A stretch of DNA of 64,000 nt from assembly GCA_037447655.1 (NCBI GenBank), contig JBBHKE010000927.1, positions 388,400-452,399 on the forward strand, in the 5' to 3' direction. A model generated the notes under the pieces. That model made no database searches and was not told where the DNA came from. It saw nothing but the letters and a program-made list of their open reading frames with translations. Shown here piece by piece: positions 25,295-36,700 of the stretch. Origin of the DNA: Zygnema cylindricum (lineage: Eukaryota; Streptophyta; Zygnematophyceae; Zygnematales; Zygnemataceae). Position 1 is the stretch's first letter; each line of letters starts with the position of its first letter. A program made the position numbers and the translations under genes.

Positions 25295-27109
25295 TTACGT
25301 CCCGGGCACCATACGGACCCCAAGGGCTTCGTCCTGACATTGGCGAAAATAAGGAGCATCTTGTGCCATGTGTCTATCTGTGTTTCCTCCTCCTGTCTGA
25401 CATTGGCGGTCATGGGGAGGGAAGATACTGCAAGGCTCGGCCGACTGACTGAGTTCACAAACCGGCCGGCCATTGAGTTCAAAAGGAATGGCAAAGGTGG
25501 CGGCTCCGGCAGAAATAATATTCATCAAGTAGGGCGCCTTTCCCGACAATCCTGCGGCAACATAACCGAATGTCGAGAAGTGTGTAGTAAAGAGCTTGTC
25601 GCAAAAACTTAGAAGAAAAATTTCAACCAACGCTCTCTCGTCCTGAAGCAAGTCCTCTTTCTGTTCTCCCTCACTGCTGTAGGAACACACATCGACTAAA
25701 GAGCCGTCCGAAGCAACTCCTTCAGTGTATAGAGAGGTGAAATAACTTGCCGCCTCTCTGTAAAGAGAAGTCACAAAGACAGTCATGCGACGAGTATTAG
25801 GATGCTCCACAACTTTCGCTACCACATTCCCCCCCGACCCCATAAAACCTTTTCCCCACCGCATAGTGTCCCTCCACTCCTCTGGAGAAATTGCTTTCGG
25901 CATTGCATGACTTACGTCAGAAAGACAGTCGATGATTCGACCAAAAGCGTAACTGTCATTCGAAGCAAAGGTCCGAATTTGTACGCCTATTCTCTCATGA
26001 GAAGGCTTAAAGTGAAGGGAATACATTCTTGTAATTCTCTCCCATAGGTAGTTCACGGGATGGAGGAGATCTCTGGAGAGGTAAGTAAAAGGTGCCCTGT
26101 CTGGAAACAAAGCCTCCAGAGTTTCTTTAAATGCTGGTATTACGAAAAGCCCCGGGATAAAATACTGTTCTGTGTTGATAGTGACCCACATTACTCTTGC
26201 CACCTGTCTCTGAATTCGGTCGCAAAAAAAATTCTGATCCGTCTTGTTCCACAGATAAGACAAGTCTATTCTTGCACGTGTGATGACAGCTCCTCGTTGG
26301 TCCACATTCTCACCCTCTCCTTCCGCCTCCCTCATCAAATCTTCGACACTTGTCGCCCTCGACAAGGTCTGAGCCAAGTCGTACACTTTCCATGGGAGAA
26401 ACCAGCGGGAGTCTGGAAAAGGAATGCATACCAGTTCCGCCATGGCCCAGTCTCCCATAAGCAAAACTCTCCCTGTGAGAAGAGCATAAGCAAAACTGGA
26501 GACAAGGCCCTGAATCCGATTCCCGAGTCCAGAAGTGCTGTACTGGTACATCAAAAACTGACACCTTCCTTTACCGAAACTTTTCCCTGACTCCTTTCCA
26601 TACTTAGCCGATCCAGAGACTTTTCCACTGCCACGTGGATTCCACAAAATCCCTTCGTCTTCATAAGAGTGGAGACTGTCGGCCATTGGCGGAGCCTCCT
26701 CCTCTCCTAAAATCAGAGCCGTCCAATTACGGACTCCTGCCGTACAAGTACGGTGGAGTTCCCTGTAAGCCAGGAGTCGCTGCGAGAGAAGTCGGCTCTT
26801 CTTCCCTGAATCGCGATAATATCGGCGATACTCGGTGCGAGCCCAGCAGGAATCGAACCGTGAGCGAGGCCTGGGGCGTCCGGAGAGAAGGAATCGACGA
26901 GAGGGGGGAGAGGAAGGAGAGGAGGAGGAGGAGGAGAGTGGAGTATGGTGGACGGTTTTTCTGTGAGAGAAGGAGATGTTTTGTGGTGGATTCTGTACGG
27001 ATTTTACGGATTGTCTCAGTGAAGTTACAGCCATGGCGGTTGATAGTGGGGAGAGAGAGGGAGAGAGAGCCATGGCGAGAAGCAGGAGGAGCGTCAACGC
27101 CATGGCCAT
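25295..27109 (-). CDS. Plant GT37 fucosyltransferase, xyloglucan FUT1-like
   Basis: A single uninterrupted 604-codon frame. The family (plant FUT1 and relatives) transfers fucose from GDP-fucose to galactose on xyloglucan or arabinogalactan in the Golgi lumen. The first 23 residues are hydrophobic (MAMALTLLLLLAMAL...) and fit a short type II signal anchor or signal peptide. A Ser/Pro-rich linker follows (residues 55-70). The catalytic domain begins near residue 180. Diagnostic segments: QYSTSGLGNRIQ (189-200), NYLWERITRMYSLHFKPSHE (353-372), IGVQIRTF (374-381) and SFCDKLFTTHFSTFGYVAAG (501-520), with a Cys-rich end (EPCSIFPP). The start is the first Met of the frame; a later Met at 12 or 26 is possible. 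Acceptor specificity cannot be read from sequence. Confidence 0.93.
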   Translation of the reverse strand: MAMALTLLLLLAMALSPSLSPLSTAMAVTSLRQSVKSVQNPPQNISFSHRKTVHHTPLSSSSSSPSSPPSRRFLLSGRPRPRSRFDSCWARTEYRRYYRDSGKKSRLLSQRLLAYRELHRTCTAGVRNWTALILGEEEAPPMADSLHSYEDEGILWNPRGSGKVSGSAKYGKESGKSFGKGRCQFLMYQYSTSGLGNRIQGLVSSFAYALLTGRVLLMGDWAMAELVCIPFPDSRWFLPWKVYDLAQTLSRATSVEDLMREAEGEGENVDQRGAVITRARIDLSYLWNKTDQNFFCDRIQRQVARVMWVTINTEQYFIPGLFVIPAFKETLEALFPDRAPFTYLSRDLLHPVNYLWERITRMYSLHFKPSHERIGVQIRTFASNDSYAFGRIIDCLSDVSHAMPKAISPEEWRDTMRWGKGFMGSGGNVVAKVVEHPNTRRMTVFVTSLYREAASYFTSLYTEGVASDGSLVDVCSYSSEGEQKEDLLQDERALVEIFLLSFCDKLFTTHFSTFGYVAAGLSGKAPYLMNIISAGAATFAIPFELNGRPVCELSQSAEPCSIFPPHDRQCQTGGGNTDRHMAQDAPYFRQCQDEALGVRMVPGT

Positions 27110-28541
27110 GGCCGCCAGAGACTGCCAGTTGACTCATGGCATCTAATAAGGCGACGGCCAACACTCCAAACTTCCTAAAAGTCAAGTCTGAGGTGAAACG
27201 TGTCAGCCGTACAGTCTGTGGCGTACATTTTACCGTACAGGAATTTAGATGTACTTTCTTGCCCCGGTTAAATAAGTGAAGTTGCGTTTGCCATGACGGA
27301 AGCCCTTGTGTCGCTGTCAGAATAGACTGTACTGTAATTTGTCGTTTTGTGGACTGTGACCCCATGTTCGCTCAGGCCTCGCATCGACGCATCCATTATT
27401 GACGACTTTGGGGGAAAATATGAAACTGTAACGAAACCTCCAATCGTCCACCGTCCAGATTGACGGTCACTATTTACTTATAATCATATCCTACCCAGAA
27501 AATACGTGAAACTCCATTTAAAGTAATTGCGCGTTATTAACGGAGAGCCCTTCGTTAAGCTTGTCGTATACTAATCGATGGTTCGAAAAACAGAATTCTA
27601 GTCGCGGACTGTTCTGTTTGAGAAGGAAAAGTGCTCACAGGTCCGTTAAAGAACGGCTTGACGTTACAATGGACATTTGTCCAACAGGTACAGAGTGTCA
27701 GTATGGCACAGTGCGTTCTGTACGGCAATAATCACACGCTGACAGCACGCGTCCGTCAGTTAGCATTCGTCAGAACTCAGAACGGGTCTCGGGACTCTTG
27801 ATTGGTTTTCAACTTCTCCCGCGTAAGTGTCGGGCCTCGTTTTGGCCAATCTGGTCAGAAGCGCTAGTTTGAAAACTGACCGGATGGGAACGCATTGCAC
27901 GAAGTGGGCTGAAATTTCGGCCATTTACAATTCGTCACGTGGCGATTGCAAAGAAGATCAAATAGAAGTCCAGGAATATCACGACCAGTATAGGTCAAAT
28001 TTCTTCGCCTGCTTTGCGCGTCTATTTTTTTCCTGGATCCATTTCCAATTTTAGGCGAATCAGTTCCCTGTTTGTGGAGACAAAAACGTTCCCCGACAAA
28101 TTTGGGGCAATTTAAATGTTTTTATTTTAAAAAAAAATGTTCCTTCGGCTACACGCGTAGCAAAATGACAAGGCCTTCCCTGGTTTCCAGCGGCTATCCC
28201 AATCACTGAGCCTTGGCAACTCTATTTTTCCGGGTCATGGCTTTCTTTAAAACGAGGGTGTTTTGACCCGCAAGTTGTCCCGATGGAGCTCGGCTCTCAG
28301 GGCACGCGCCTCTGCAGCCATAAACTTTATAATGCCAGCATTATTTGTCTTGTAGCGAATATTCTCCGTACCCGCAGATTGTCAGCGTAATGTTTCCTCG
28401 GCGCAACAGTCAAATTTTCATGAAATCTGCACCGCCCATCGTTATTAGCGTTAAAGAAAAATTAGCGTAAGCGCTAATTTAGTGTAATCGATTCTATTTT
28501 GTGTACCTGCGTCGAAAAAAAAAACATTAATACCAGTTTTG
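27110..28541. other. Upstream region of the fucosyltransferase, and intergenic DNA
   Basis: The 5' flank of the minus-strand gene starts here; no promoter element could be assigned. A 75-codon plus-strand frame at 27827-28054 has a WAEISAIYN segment faintly like a Myb/SANT-like transposon protein, too weak to call. Confidence 0.35.
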
Positions 28542-28724
28542 TAGTGTTGTGTATCGGTGAATTTTCTATCGGCGATAAATTCCGATAATACACATCGGTC
28601 ATCGTTTATCAGTTAGAGGACCGATAAACTAAGATATACCGTTATTGCCTTATTGGTACAGTTCAGTACTGTAGTTATCGCCAATAAACGCAAATATATC
28701 GGTAAATCCACCGATAGGTCCGGA
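28542..28724. mobile_element. hAT-like MITE, TAGTGTTG family, truncated copy
   Basis: The left end TAGTGTTGTGTATCGGTGA is intact and is followed by family-like TATCGGCGATAAA and CCGATAA words. The right terminus is missing; the sequence runs into an 18-bp minisatellite. The 8 bases before it (CAGTTTTG) are not repeated downstream. Confidence 0.75.
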
Positions 28725-28732
28725 TTGTGACA

Positions 28733-28851
28733 ACGGATGAATGGGAAAGCAACGATGAATGGGAAAGCAACGATGAATGGGAAAGCAACGATGAATGGGA
28801 AAGCAACGATGAATGGGAAAGCAACGATGAATGGGAAAGCCAACCAGCAAT
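28733..28851. repeat. 18-bp minisatellite, short array (about 6.5 units)
   Basis: Units of AACGATGAATGGGAAAGC, almost identical. Because 18 is a multiple of three, several frames stay open across it; this is not evidence of coding. The array ends in GCCAACCAGCAATGCATT, then a TACACC-family terminus. Confidence 0.97.
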
Positions 28852-28863
28852 GCATTAAACAAC

Positions 28864-28990
28864 TACACCGCCAATCGCTATTAGCGTACAGGTTTCTTTG
28901 GCGTATAGGAATAATTACAGAGATTTACGCTAATTAGGAATTTGAAAATTAAAAAAAAAAAACATACATTCTAATTGTTTACTAATGCTA
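28864..28990. mobile_element. TACACC-family element, truncated copy B1
   Basis: Begins TACACCGCCAATCGCTATTA, directly after the first 18-bp array. The right end is not identifiable. Confidence 0.5.
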
Positions 28991-29080
28991 ATTTGGGTAC
29001 TTGAAAAAAACATATGTCGGTCGCAAACATACTTACACTAATATAGGAACTTGTACAAAATATGACAAATCGTATACAAA

Positions 29081-29227
29081 TCGTACGCAAATCTCACACA
29101 AATCGTACGCAAATCTTACGCAAATCGTACGCAAATCGCACGCAAATCGTACGCAAATCGTACGCAAATCGCACGCAAATCGTACGCAAATCGTACGCAA
29201 ATCGCACGCAAATCGTACACAAATCAT
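29081..29227. repeat. 11-bp minisatellite (about 13 units)
   Basis: Tandem units of ACGCAAATCGT with CGCACG and CTTACG variants that recur in a semi-regular order, suggesting growth in blocks of two or three units. Confidence 0.95.
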
Positions 29228-29295
29228 ACGTTCACACAGTCGAAACATGGTTGTTGGACGAATATGTGCGAACGTGATATTTGACAGCCCGATTT

Positions 29296-29690
29296 GAAAG
29301 GGAAATCAACGATGAATGGGAAATCAACGATGAATGGAAAAGCAACGATGAATGGGAAATCAACGATGAATGGGAAAGCAACGATGAATGGGAAATCAAC
29401 GATGAATGGGAAATCAACGATGAATGGGAAATCAACGATGAATGGGAAATCAACGATGAATGGGAAAGCAACGATGAATGGGAAAGCAACGACGAATGGG
29501 AAAGCAACGACGAATGGGAAAGCAACGACGAATGGGAAATCAACGATGAATGGGAAATCAACGATGAACGGGAATTCAACGATGAACGGGAATTCAACGA
29601 TGAATGGGAAATCAACGATGAATGGGAAATCAACGATGAATGGGAAATCAACGATGAATGGGAAAGCAACGATCAATGGGAAAGCCAACC
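29296..29690. repeat. 18-bp minisatellite, long array (about 22 units)
   Basis: Same unit as at 28733, in variants ending AAATC or AAAGC, with runs of GACGAATGGG units and of GAACGGGAATTC units clustered together. It ends in the same junction as the first array (GCCAACCAGCAATGCAAT), followed again by a TACACC terminus. Confidence 0.97.
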
Positions 29691-29708
29691 AGCAATGCAA
29701 TAAACAAC

Positions 29709-30775
29709 TACACCGCGAATCGTAATTAGAGTAAATAACGCTAATTCGGTCGCCCTAAATTTCAACTCTATCACCTTAAATAGAGTAAATGATTCTAATT
29801 TTTTCATTATACTATTTAAGGTAAAGTTTAATTAGCGTAAAAAATTATAATGTAGGTTCGTTTTAAATAGTGTGGAGTACGGACGACGTCCGACCGTGCA
29901 GAATTGTACTTATATAAGTAAAAAGTTACGAATAATGATTTAATAGAATCGCGCTCGAACGTGAAATCGCACTAAACAAAAACACAATCACATTGAAAAA
30001 AAGCCGTTCGCATTACTCTCGTCCGTCGACAGCATCGTCGTCAGTGTGAACATTAACTGACATTGAGCGCGACAAATATTACTAACGTCATAATGACGTC
30101 AAAACATACGGACTGACAGATTTTGTACGTCCACGTAATTTAGTGTTCGTAATTTCAGCGCGGATAATTATTGCCGGCATAACCCAATATAGATTACTTA
30201 AATAAATTAGAGTAAACTTCCTCTGTGAAAAAGTTATATGACACAAATTAGCGTTCATAACTCTAATTGTTTTTTTTTGTTTTTTTACTCTAATTTTTTC
30301 TTTACTCTAATTTTTTCTTTTTTCTAATTTTTTCTTTACTCTATTTTTTTCTTTATTTTATTTTTTTTTTTTTTTTTACTCTAATTTTTTCTTTACTCTA
30401 ATTTTTTCTTTACTCTAATTTTTTCTTTACTCTAATTTTTTCTTTACTCTAATTTTTTCTTTACTCTAATTTTTTCTTTACTCTAATTTTTTCTTTACTC
30501 TAATTTTTTCTTTACTCTAATTTTTTCTTTACTCTAATTTTTTCTTTACTCTAATTTTTTCTTTACTCTAATTTTTTCTTTACTCTAATTTTTTCTTTAC
30601 TCTAATTTTTTCTTTACTCTAATTTTTTCTTTACTCTAATTTTTTCTTTACTCTAATTTTTTCTTTACTCTAATTTTTTCTTTACTCTAATTTTTTCTTT
30701 ACTCTAATTTTTTCTTTACTCTAATTTTTTCTTTACTCTAATTTTTTCTTTACTCTAATTTTTTCTTTAACTCAG
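29709..30775. mobile_element. TACACC-family element, copy B2, with satellite at its right end
   Basis: Begins TACACCGCGAATCGTAATTA. Its interior aligns by eye with copy D: both hold TAGTGTGG(A/C)GTACGGA followed by a CGTCCGTCGA segment. The expected right end (ACTCTAATAGCGATT...GGTGTA) is absent; in its place is a 17-bp tandem array. Confidence 0.65.
30375..30771. repeat. 17-bp minisatellite (about 23 units)
   Basis: Near-perfect units of TTTACTCTAATTTTTTC. More degenerate units precede it from about 30276. The unit matches the subterminal TTTACTCTAAT of the TACACC-family right end seen in copy D at about 40180. Confidence 0.97.
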
Positions 30776-30939
30776 AGATCTATACTGTACTGCGAGTGAC
30801 TGCGAAGCGCAAATGGCATGAAACCGGTCGCTAACTAAACGTTGTCTTTTCCAACAAAATTTGCAACCATGATTTCCGTGAGCGACGGTCTGCTGACATA
30901 CTCGTTTCAAACAGCCGTTTAAATATGGAAAAATATTAT

Positions 30940-31012
30940 GGCCTGTACAGGTTTCGAACCTGTGACCTTGGCGTTATTAGCACCACGCTCTAACCAACTG
31001 AGCTAACAGGCC
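30940..31012 (-). tRNA. tRNA-Ile (anticodon AAU)
   Basis: A 73-nt cloverleaf on the minus strand. The acceptor arm GGCCTGT pairs with ACAGGCC. The D arm contains GCTCAGTTGGTTAGAGC, the anticodon loop is CTAATAA (AAU, reading AUU), and the T arm is ACAGG-TTCGAAA-CCTGT. No intron is present. The internal A and B boxes are intact. A T5 run just downstream on the minus strand (plus positions 30929-30933) is a proper Pol III terminator. Likely functional nuclear gene. Confidence 0.97.
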
Positions 31013-31193
31013 TTTTTTGTGAAATACTTTAAATATATATAAATTTATATGGCGAAGATTCCCACCTATTTCTTTTACAAGCAATAATGCAATCCTCCGT
31101 AAAACGTCTAAAGCAATAGCGTACCCAGCAATTTTGTTAACAAGCACCACAGCTTCAGCACTTTCATCGTGGTGTCTGTCACTATAACTCGCC

Positions 31194-33138
31194 ATGGTGT
31201 ATTGCGGGAGAGTAGTTGGTGACCCTCATTTCACCGGCCCTCATGGTCTCCGTTATGACTTCAACGGAAGGCCGGGCGCATGCTACTGCCTTTTAACCGA
31301 CTCGAACATGCAACTGAATGTGCTTATGGATGGGTTCTATGACAAAAGAACTGAGGCAGCCTTCGCTTTAGAGGAAGGAGAGATGGCTCGTTGCTGGAAC
31401 AGGTGATATGTAACATTTTTTACATGTTGGACTAGAAACTAGCGCTTACTATGATCATGTAATGCATTTTGGTCACCATGTCCAGCAAATTCTTTCTGTG
31501 TCCGTTTGTATTTTACAATCCGGCAATTGACGAACAAATGCAGATTCTTTTACTTTTTTGTTTTTCCAACTCTTGTTCCTCGCAGGGAGGCTGGGGTAAT
31601 ATGGAAGGCGGATGGGAAGGAGCATACACTAAGGCTTGTAGCCCGAACTGGACCTGAAGTGGACCGAGGAGATGGCTTTATGGCAGTCATTGAAGTCGAC
31701 GGAAGCCCTATTTCTCCGTTAAAGGTGCATGGACGAAGGCCAACCTACATGTTTTGTAATTAGAGACGTGTGTGATTTTCCTAGTGAAATTGTACAAAAA
31801 CACTACAATATGACAAGGATACAGACACGGTATTCAGGTAACACATTGTTTCTGCTCATTACTCGAAGCTCAACCACAATTTCCAAATACAACTTCATGC
31901 CCCTGAAATTTTGGGAGCAAAGGAGAGGATATATACCTAGATTGTATGTCAATTCCAACTTGCCTATCAATTAACTGGAAGGGTAAGAGAAGAACAGCTT
32001 ACTTGCAGCAGCTGTTAAGTTAAAGGGGAGCAATAACTCTAGGCTTTAAAGGCTCAAGAGAACTTCACGGGCATGTAAACTTGGTTGCATAGTGTAAATT
32101 GCCTTAGCAGGTTTGATATCAAAGGGCTTTTTGAAGTTTCTTTTGCTTCGTTTCAAAGGAGTAGAATTTCTGTCCAGCCTGTTGCTCTAATCTCTATGCA
32201 GATTGGAGAGGAACATATAGGTCCTGGAGGCCTTCATATCGAGTTCAAAGGGACTACTACAGAGGGCAACAAGGAAGTTGACGAGTTCTTGGTGCAAATA
32301 GATTCTATTCTTGTGTTGAAGATTAGCCTTCACGTGGCAAACCAGCAGTTGCGGCGGCCAGATGAAAGCTGGAATCACATAAACATTGGAATTTTAGATG
32401 CTCAGGTGGGAAAATTTGCTATAACCTCGCGTCTTTCACTTGAATGGGTATAGTTATGTTAATACATGAAAGGTGTTTGAAAGATTTTTTTTCTTTTTGT
32501 CTAAGCAAGTCCATTCAACAAAAACATCGTGCAATCTACAAACGATGACTGAACCACGACAGTCAACTATGAAGGCTGTTAGTGAATACCCTTTTGATCA
32601 GTTTTTCCCTTACTATCCATACTGAGGTAAATTACACACTAAAACACAAAAGAACTTGCGTTTGCATAATGTTCATTCCTGCACCTAAGATACATCTTAA
32701 GAACAAGTTTCTTCTTATGTGACACTTTCCTTGTGCATCTTAAAACCCATATCGGCTAGACAGTATACGTTACAAAAGCACATTTTTTGTTTAAAGTGAA
32801 ACTGCGCAATAGCTGTCACAGTATTCAATCATGGTTTGGCCTATTTGTATGGCATGATTACGCGTACTATGACGCAAGTCCAGCAATAACATGTATAATT
32901 TTGCTTGCAGGTATCTCATAACCTCCATGGCCTCATTGGCCAGGTCTTCCGGGGAGACCATGAAGACAGAGTACTCAAATTTGCTGCAAAAGTGGCAGAG
33001 TTGAAAGCTCCTGTAGTTGCAGATGGCAAAAGTGGCAAGGGACTTCTGGATGGAGAAACGTCCGACTACATGACCGATAGTCTCCTGTCAACAGTTTGCA
33101 AATATAGTGTGTATAATATAAGGGTTGATGACAAGTAG
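31194..33138 (+). CDS. Root-cap-domain (VWD-like) protein
   Basis: Four exons: 31194-31402, 31586-31724, 32202-32405, 32911-33138. All phases agree, giving 259 residues. The opening GDPHFTGPHGLRYDFNGRPG (residues 9-28) is the signature of plant root cap/LEA-related proteins, which resemble the von Willebrand D module. The last exon carries NLHGLIGQVFRGD and the ESDYM-like GETSDYMTDSLLSTVCKYS typical of the root cap domain end. Relatives are mostly secreted, but no signal peptide precedes the first Met, and an in-frame TAA lies just upstream, so either a short upstream exon was missed or the protein is intracellular. The gene starts about 180 bp from the divergent tRNA-Ile and converges with pICln. 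Biochemical role unknown in the family. Confidence 0.82.
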
Positions 33139-33709
33139 CTTGAATTAGGACAGATGTTCACATTGTTATATTGCAATGGGTGTCAAATGATTGTTAATTG
33201 TTTTCAACTTTTTTTTAACTGGGTTATTTCAGTCTGATGCTGTACTTGTTGGCTTTGCATCATTCAGACCACCTTTTATGAGGAGCTCTCGATGTTCAAG
33301 GGCGTTGAACGAGCAACATAAACATTACAAAAACCAAATAAAACCAAACATGATGGTCAGATGAGACAAAAACAGACAAAAAAAGAATACTCAGAACATT
33401 GCAGATAAAAATTGTTACCTTTGCGAGAAAACATTGTGATTTACACTCGAATAATGTTTCAAAAGGGTTAATAGTTCCTCCAGGAACCATCTCTGACCAT
33501 GCAAAGTACATTGCTCGCTGACGGATGGCATGTCAACCAGCCACAACACATGCCGTGATAAACTTTTTGAAAGATTACATGCTCATCTACTTCTCGTGGT
33601 AAACTTTTATCCATTCAAATTTGCTGAACCAAACAACTTATCAGTCACATACTTCTAACAAGAGAAGTGCCATGACAACAACATCTGCGCAACTCTGTGG
33701 CCAGTGACG
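33139..33709. other. Spacer between convergent genes
   Basis: Holds the 3' ends of the root-cap-domain gene and of pICln; 571 bp. No other feature seen. Confidence 0.5.
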
Positions 33710-36700
33710 TCATGAGTGCGTACTTCGGTGGTTATGTTCCTGTATGTCATTGTTCTCATCCGCATCCTCAAACCGATCTTCGTCCATTGTCAACAACTGT
33801 CACACACAGGAATAACATTGTTCAGGATTACTTTTGCACCCTCACACACTCCCAGTGTCTCTCACTCTCATCTCTCTCTCACTCTCACTCTTTACTTCAG
33901 CCAGTGTTATCAACTGGAAAACAGCAAAAAAGCAATGTCCAGCTTGCTGCCCAAAGATTTGCATCCGGTTATGCATCTCCAGATGGCGGTCAACAGATCC
34001 TTTAGCACGAATCAATCTTTTCATGTGCATAAACGCTTGAAAATATGCACATGCAAACCAAAAAAACAATCACAACACAAATGTTAACGACTGACTAACC
34101 ACTTCCAATGAAACATTACTGATGGTCCTCTGGTACTGAAATTGGAACCACATACAAACGAACCGCATTTGAAATGATCAGCGTAGTGAATTTTGTAATC
34201 GCAAATACCTGATCGAGATGTGCAACCACATCGTCCCCAGGAGCTCTTGCTCCAATAGCGTTGGCCTCCCCCACTTCGTTCTCGTTGTAGATCCACTCCC
34301 CCTCCCCCTCTCTCTCTGAACCGACAAGCAATGACAAAAACAAAAACAACAAAGATAGTTTTTACAGGTCAGTGTTTGCTTTCTCTTCATACGACTGAAA
34401 TACAAATCAACCTTTTCATTGTTACGACACACTTTCTTGAGGCATAAACAATCAGTGAACTAATGGACAGTTGATTGCATCTAAAAAATGACTGGACTGC
34501 AGTTGAACTGATTAATTAAACACTCGCCAATATGGCAACTGAACCAATTAAAGCTCCAGTTCAATTCCACCAGGCAGTTTAATCTAGAAACCAGTCTCTC
34601 TCTTGCTGTGTCCCTCAGTTTTTAACATCAAATCGAATTTGCCATCAAGGAATAACCGTGGCCATGACACAATTCCTGTTGACAAGCTAAAAAAGAAAAA
34701 AAAAACCCTTTTTTTATCACAAATATATCCAGGACTGGGAAAATGAAACCATACCAAACACCAGACTACTTCTCCCTATACACAATCCTCATTTCCATCC
34801 TGATCTCAGCACATTTCAGGCTCCTTCCACTTCTTTAATCCAGAGTAGATACTCCCAAGTTACTAGGAGCCCTTTTTTCTTTAGGTGGTCCACAAAAAAC
34901 CAATTGCCCTGCCCATCGTTATCAGAGGTAATCACTTTAATTAGACTGAGTTTTTTTTTGACCCTGAATCATAAATTAGAGTTAATAACACTAATTAGTT
35001 AATGGCCCAAAATGAGCCACGTCGAGAAACATAATCTACTGTGGGGAAAAATATATCGACGGAGGTGAATCTGCTATATCAACAAACTTCTTTTTAACAA
35101 GATTTTCCTACAATACGACAAAAGACCTTGTAAAATTTTGTACTAAACGTACAAAAGTGCTAAAGCGTACATGTAATAAAACAGATGGCATCATTTGTTA
35201 CTTCCGTGCCAGGTGTAGAAATCTTTACTGCCACTTGTAACACGTGCGAGACAAAATATCTGCGTTTGAAATATTTGTTGCGCGTGAAGAAAAAAAAATT
35301 GAAACAAAATCCACGGCAGCCCTGCGGAACCTTATAAACTGACACATATGCAGCTTTCGTTTCCCAGAGTTCCACATGGGTATTGTGATTATTTTTTCAA
35401 ATATTATTTGAGGGGCGATAAATTGAGACGCAAAACATTTTATCCCCGTAAATTTCTTTGTGATAACAGGCAAACTAGTTCCTTACATGTCAAAGTGGTC
35501 AGAAAGATACAAATTAATATTTTGTATGTACAATTGTGTACATTTGTACAAAAATAACAAAAGTACTTGAACAAAGTTGTTTGTCAGGTGCTACAAAAAT
35601 CTGTGGTAAAGACATTTCCATTGAAATAGCAGATTTCTCCCCGTCGATACAATTTCTCTTCATTGTAAATAACTCTAATAAAGTCTCCACGCTAATAGTA
35701 GTGTTGTGTATCGGTAAAAAACTTATCGCGATAACACCGATACCAATAGTTATCGGTTATCGAACGGTCAGAGGTCCCGATATATCGGTCGGAGACCAAC
35801 AAATTCCATATCGGCGATAACTTAAAAAATATATTGTACGCATACTATAGTACTTTATAATATACTGTTTTACATTATTTACATTATATAGCGTGGAATT
35901 CCACGTATAACAATCTGTTCCGTATCTATTTAACTGATAACTATTACGGACAGCGCAGCACGTAAACGCAGACAAATTTAAAATAATACTTTATAGTTCT
36001 AAAACTATACTACCGAAACAAAAAAATTAAAATACATTGTAAAATTCGAGAATCAAACTTTTTAAAAAAGAAAACGAACAGACGAACAAAGCAGACTGAA
36101 CCGTCGATGTCCAATTCGTACGGATTTTAACTTTTTTACGAAAACTACGTAGTATTCGTCTTTTTCATACTTTTCGTAAATTATGTGTAAACTTCTCTGT
36201 ACGGCCATGTACATAAACGTACGAACAGCGTAATCTTAGAAAATCCTTAAAAATCTTAAAAAGTACAGAAATTTATCAGAAATGTACGAAATTGTATGAA
36301 AGTGTACCCTAAAAAACCTAATAGTACGGAATATCTACAGCAATCGTACTGAAATATAAAGGAACGTACGGCAATGTACCTTGGAAACCCTAAAAAATCC
36401 CATAAAATAGCCCCAAAATGTACGAACAGCGACAGACACTGTACGTAATTGTAAAAATATTGTACGGGTACAAAGTAGGGTACGCATTTTATTTACTTTT
36501 CATCATCTTTTGATGCGTACCGTATATAGTATTTGTTAGTTTATACCGTGCGTAATATGCGCACGGGACATCTATGGACTGAATATATTTGTCAGACTGC
36601 TGCCATTTACAGCCACCATATTTATCTGTACGGTCCGTACAATTATCGCCGATAGCTATCGATATCGGTATTTATCGCCGATAATAACCGATAAATATCG

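Noticed and set aside
27827-28054. 75-codon frame with a faint Myb/SANT-like segment
   Set aside because: Too short and too weak a resemblance; no neighbouring transposon structure supports it.
28650-29700. Idea that the arrays could be a CRISPR-like locus
   Set aside because: Units are directly adjacent without unique spacers, and the genome is eukaryotic.
29224-29725. Long open frames of 140-158 codons in several frames across the 18-bp array
   Set aside because: The unit length is a multiple of three, so frames stay open by arithmetic. There is no codon bias, start context or family match.
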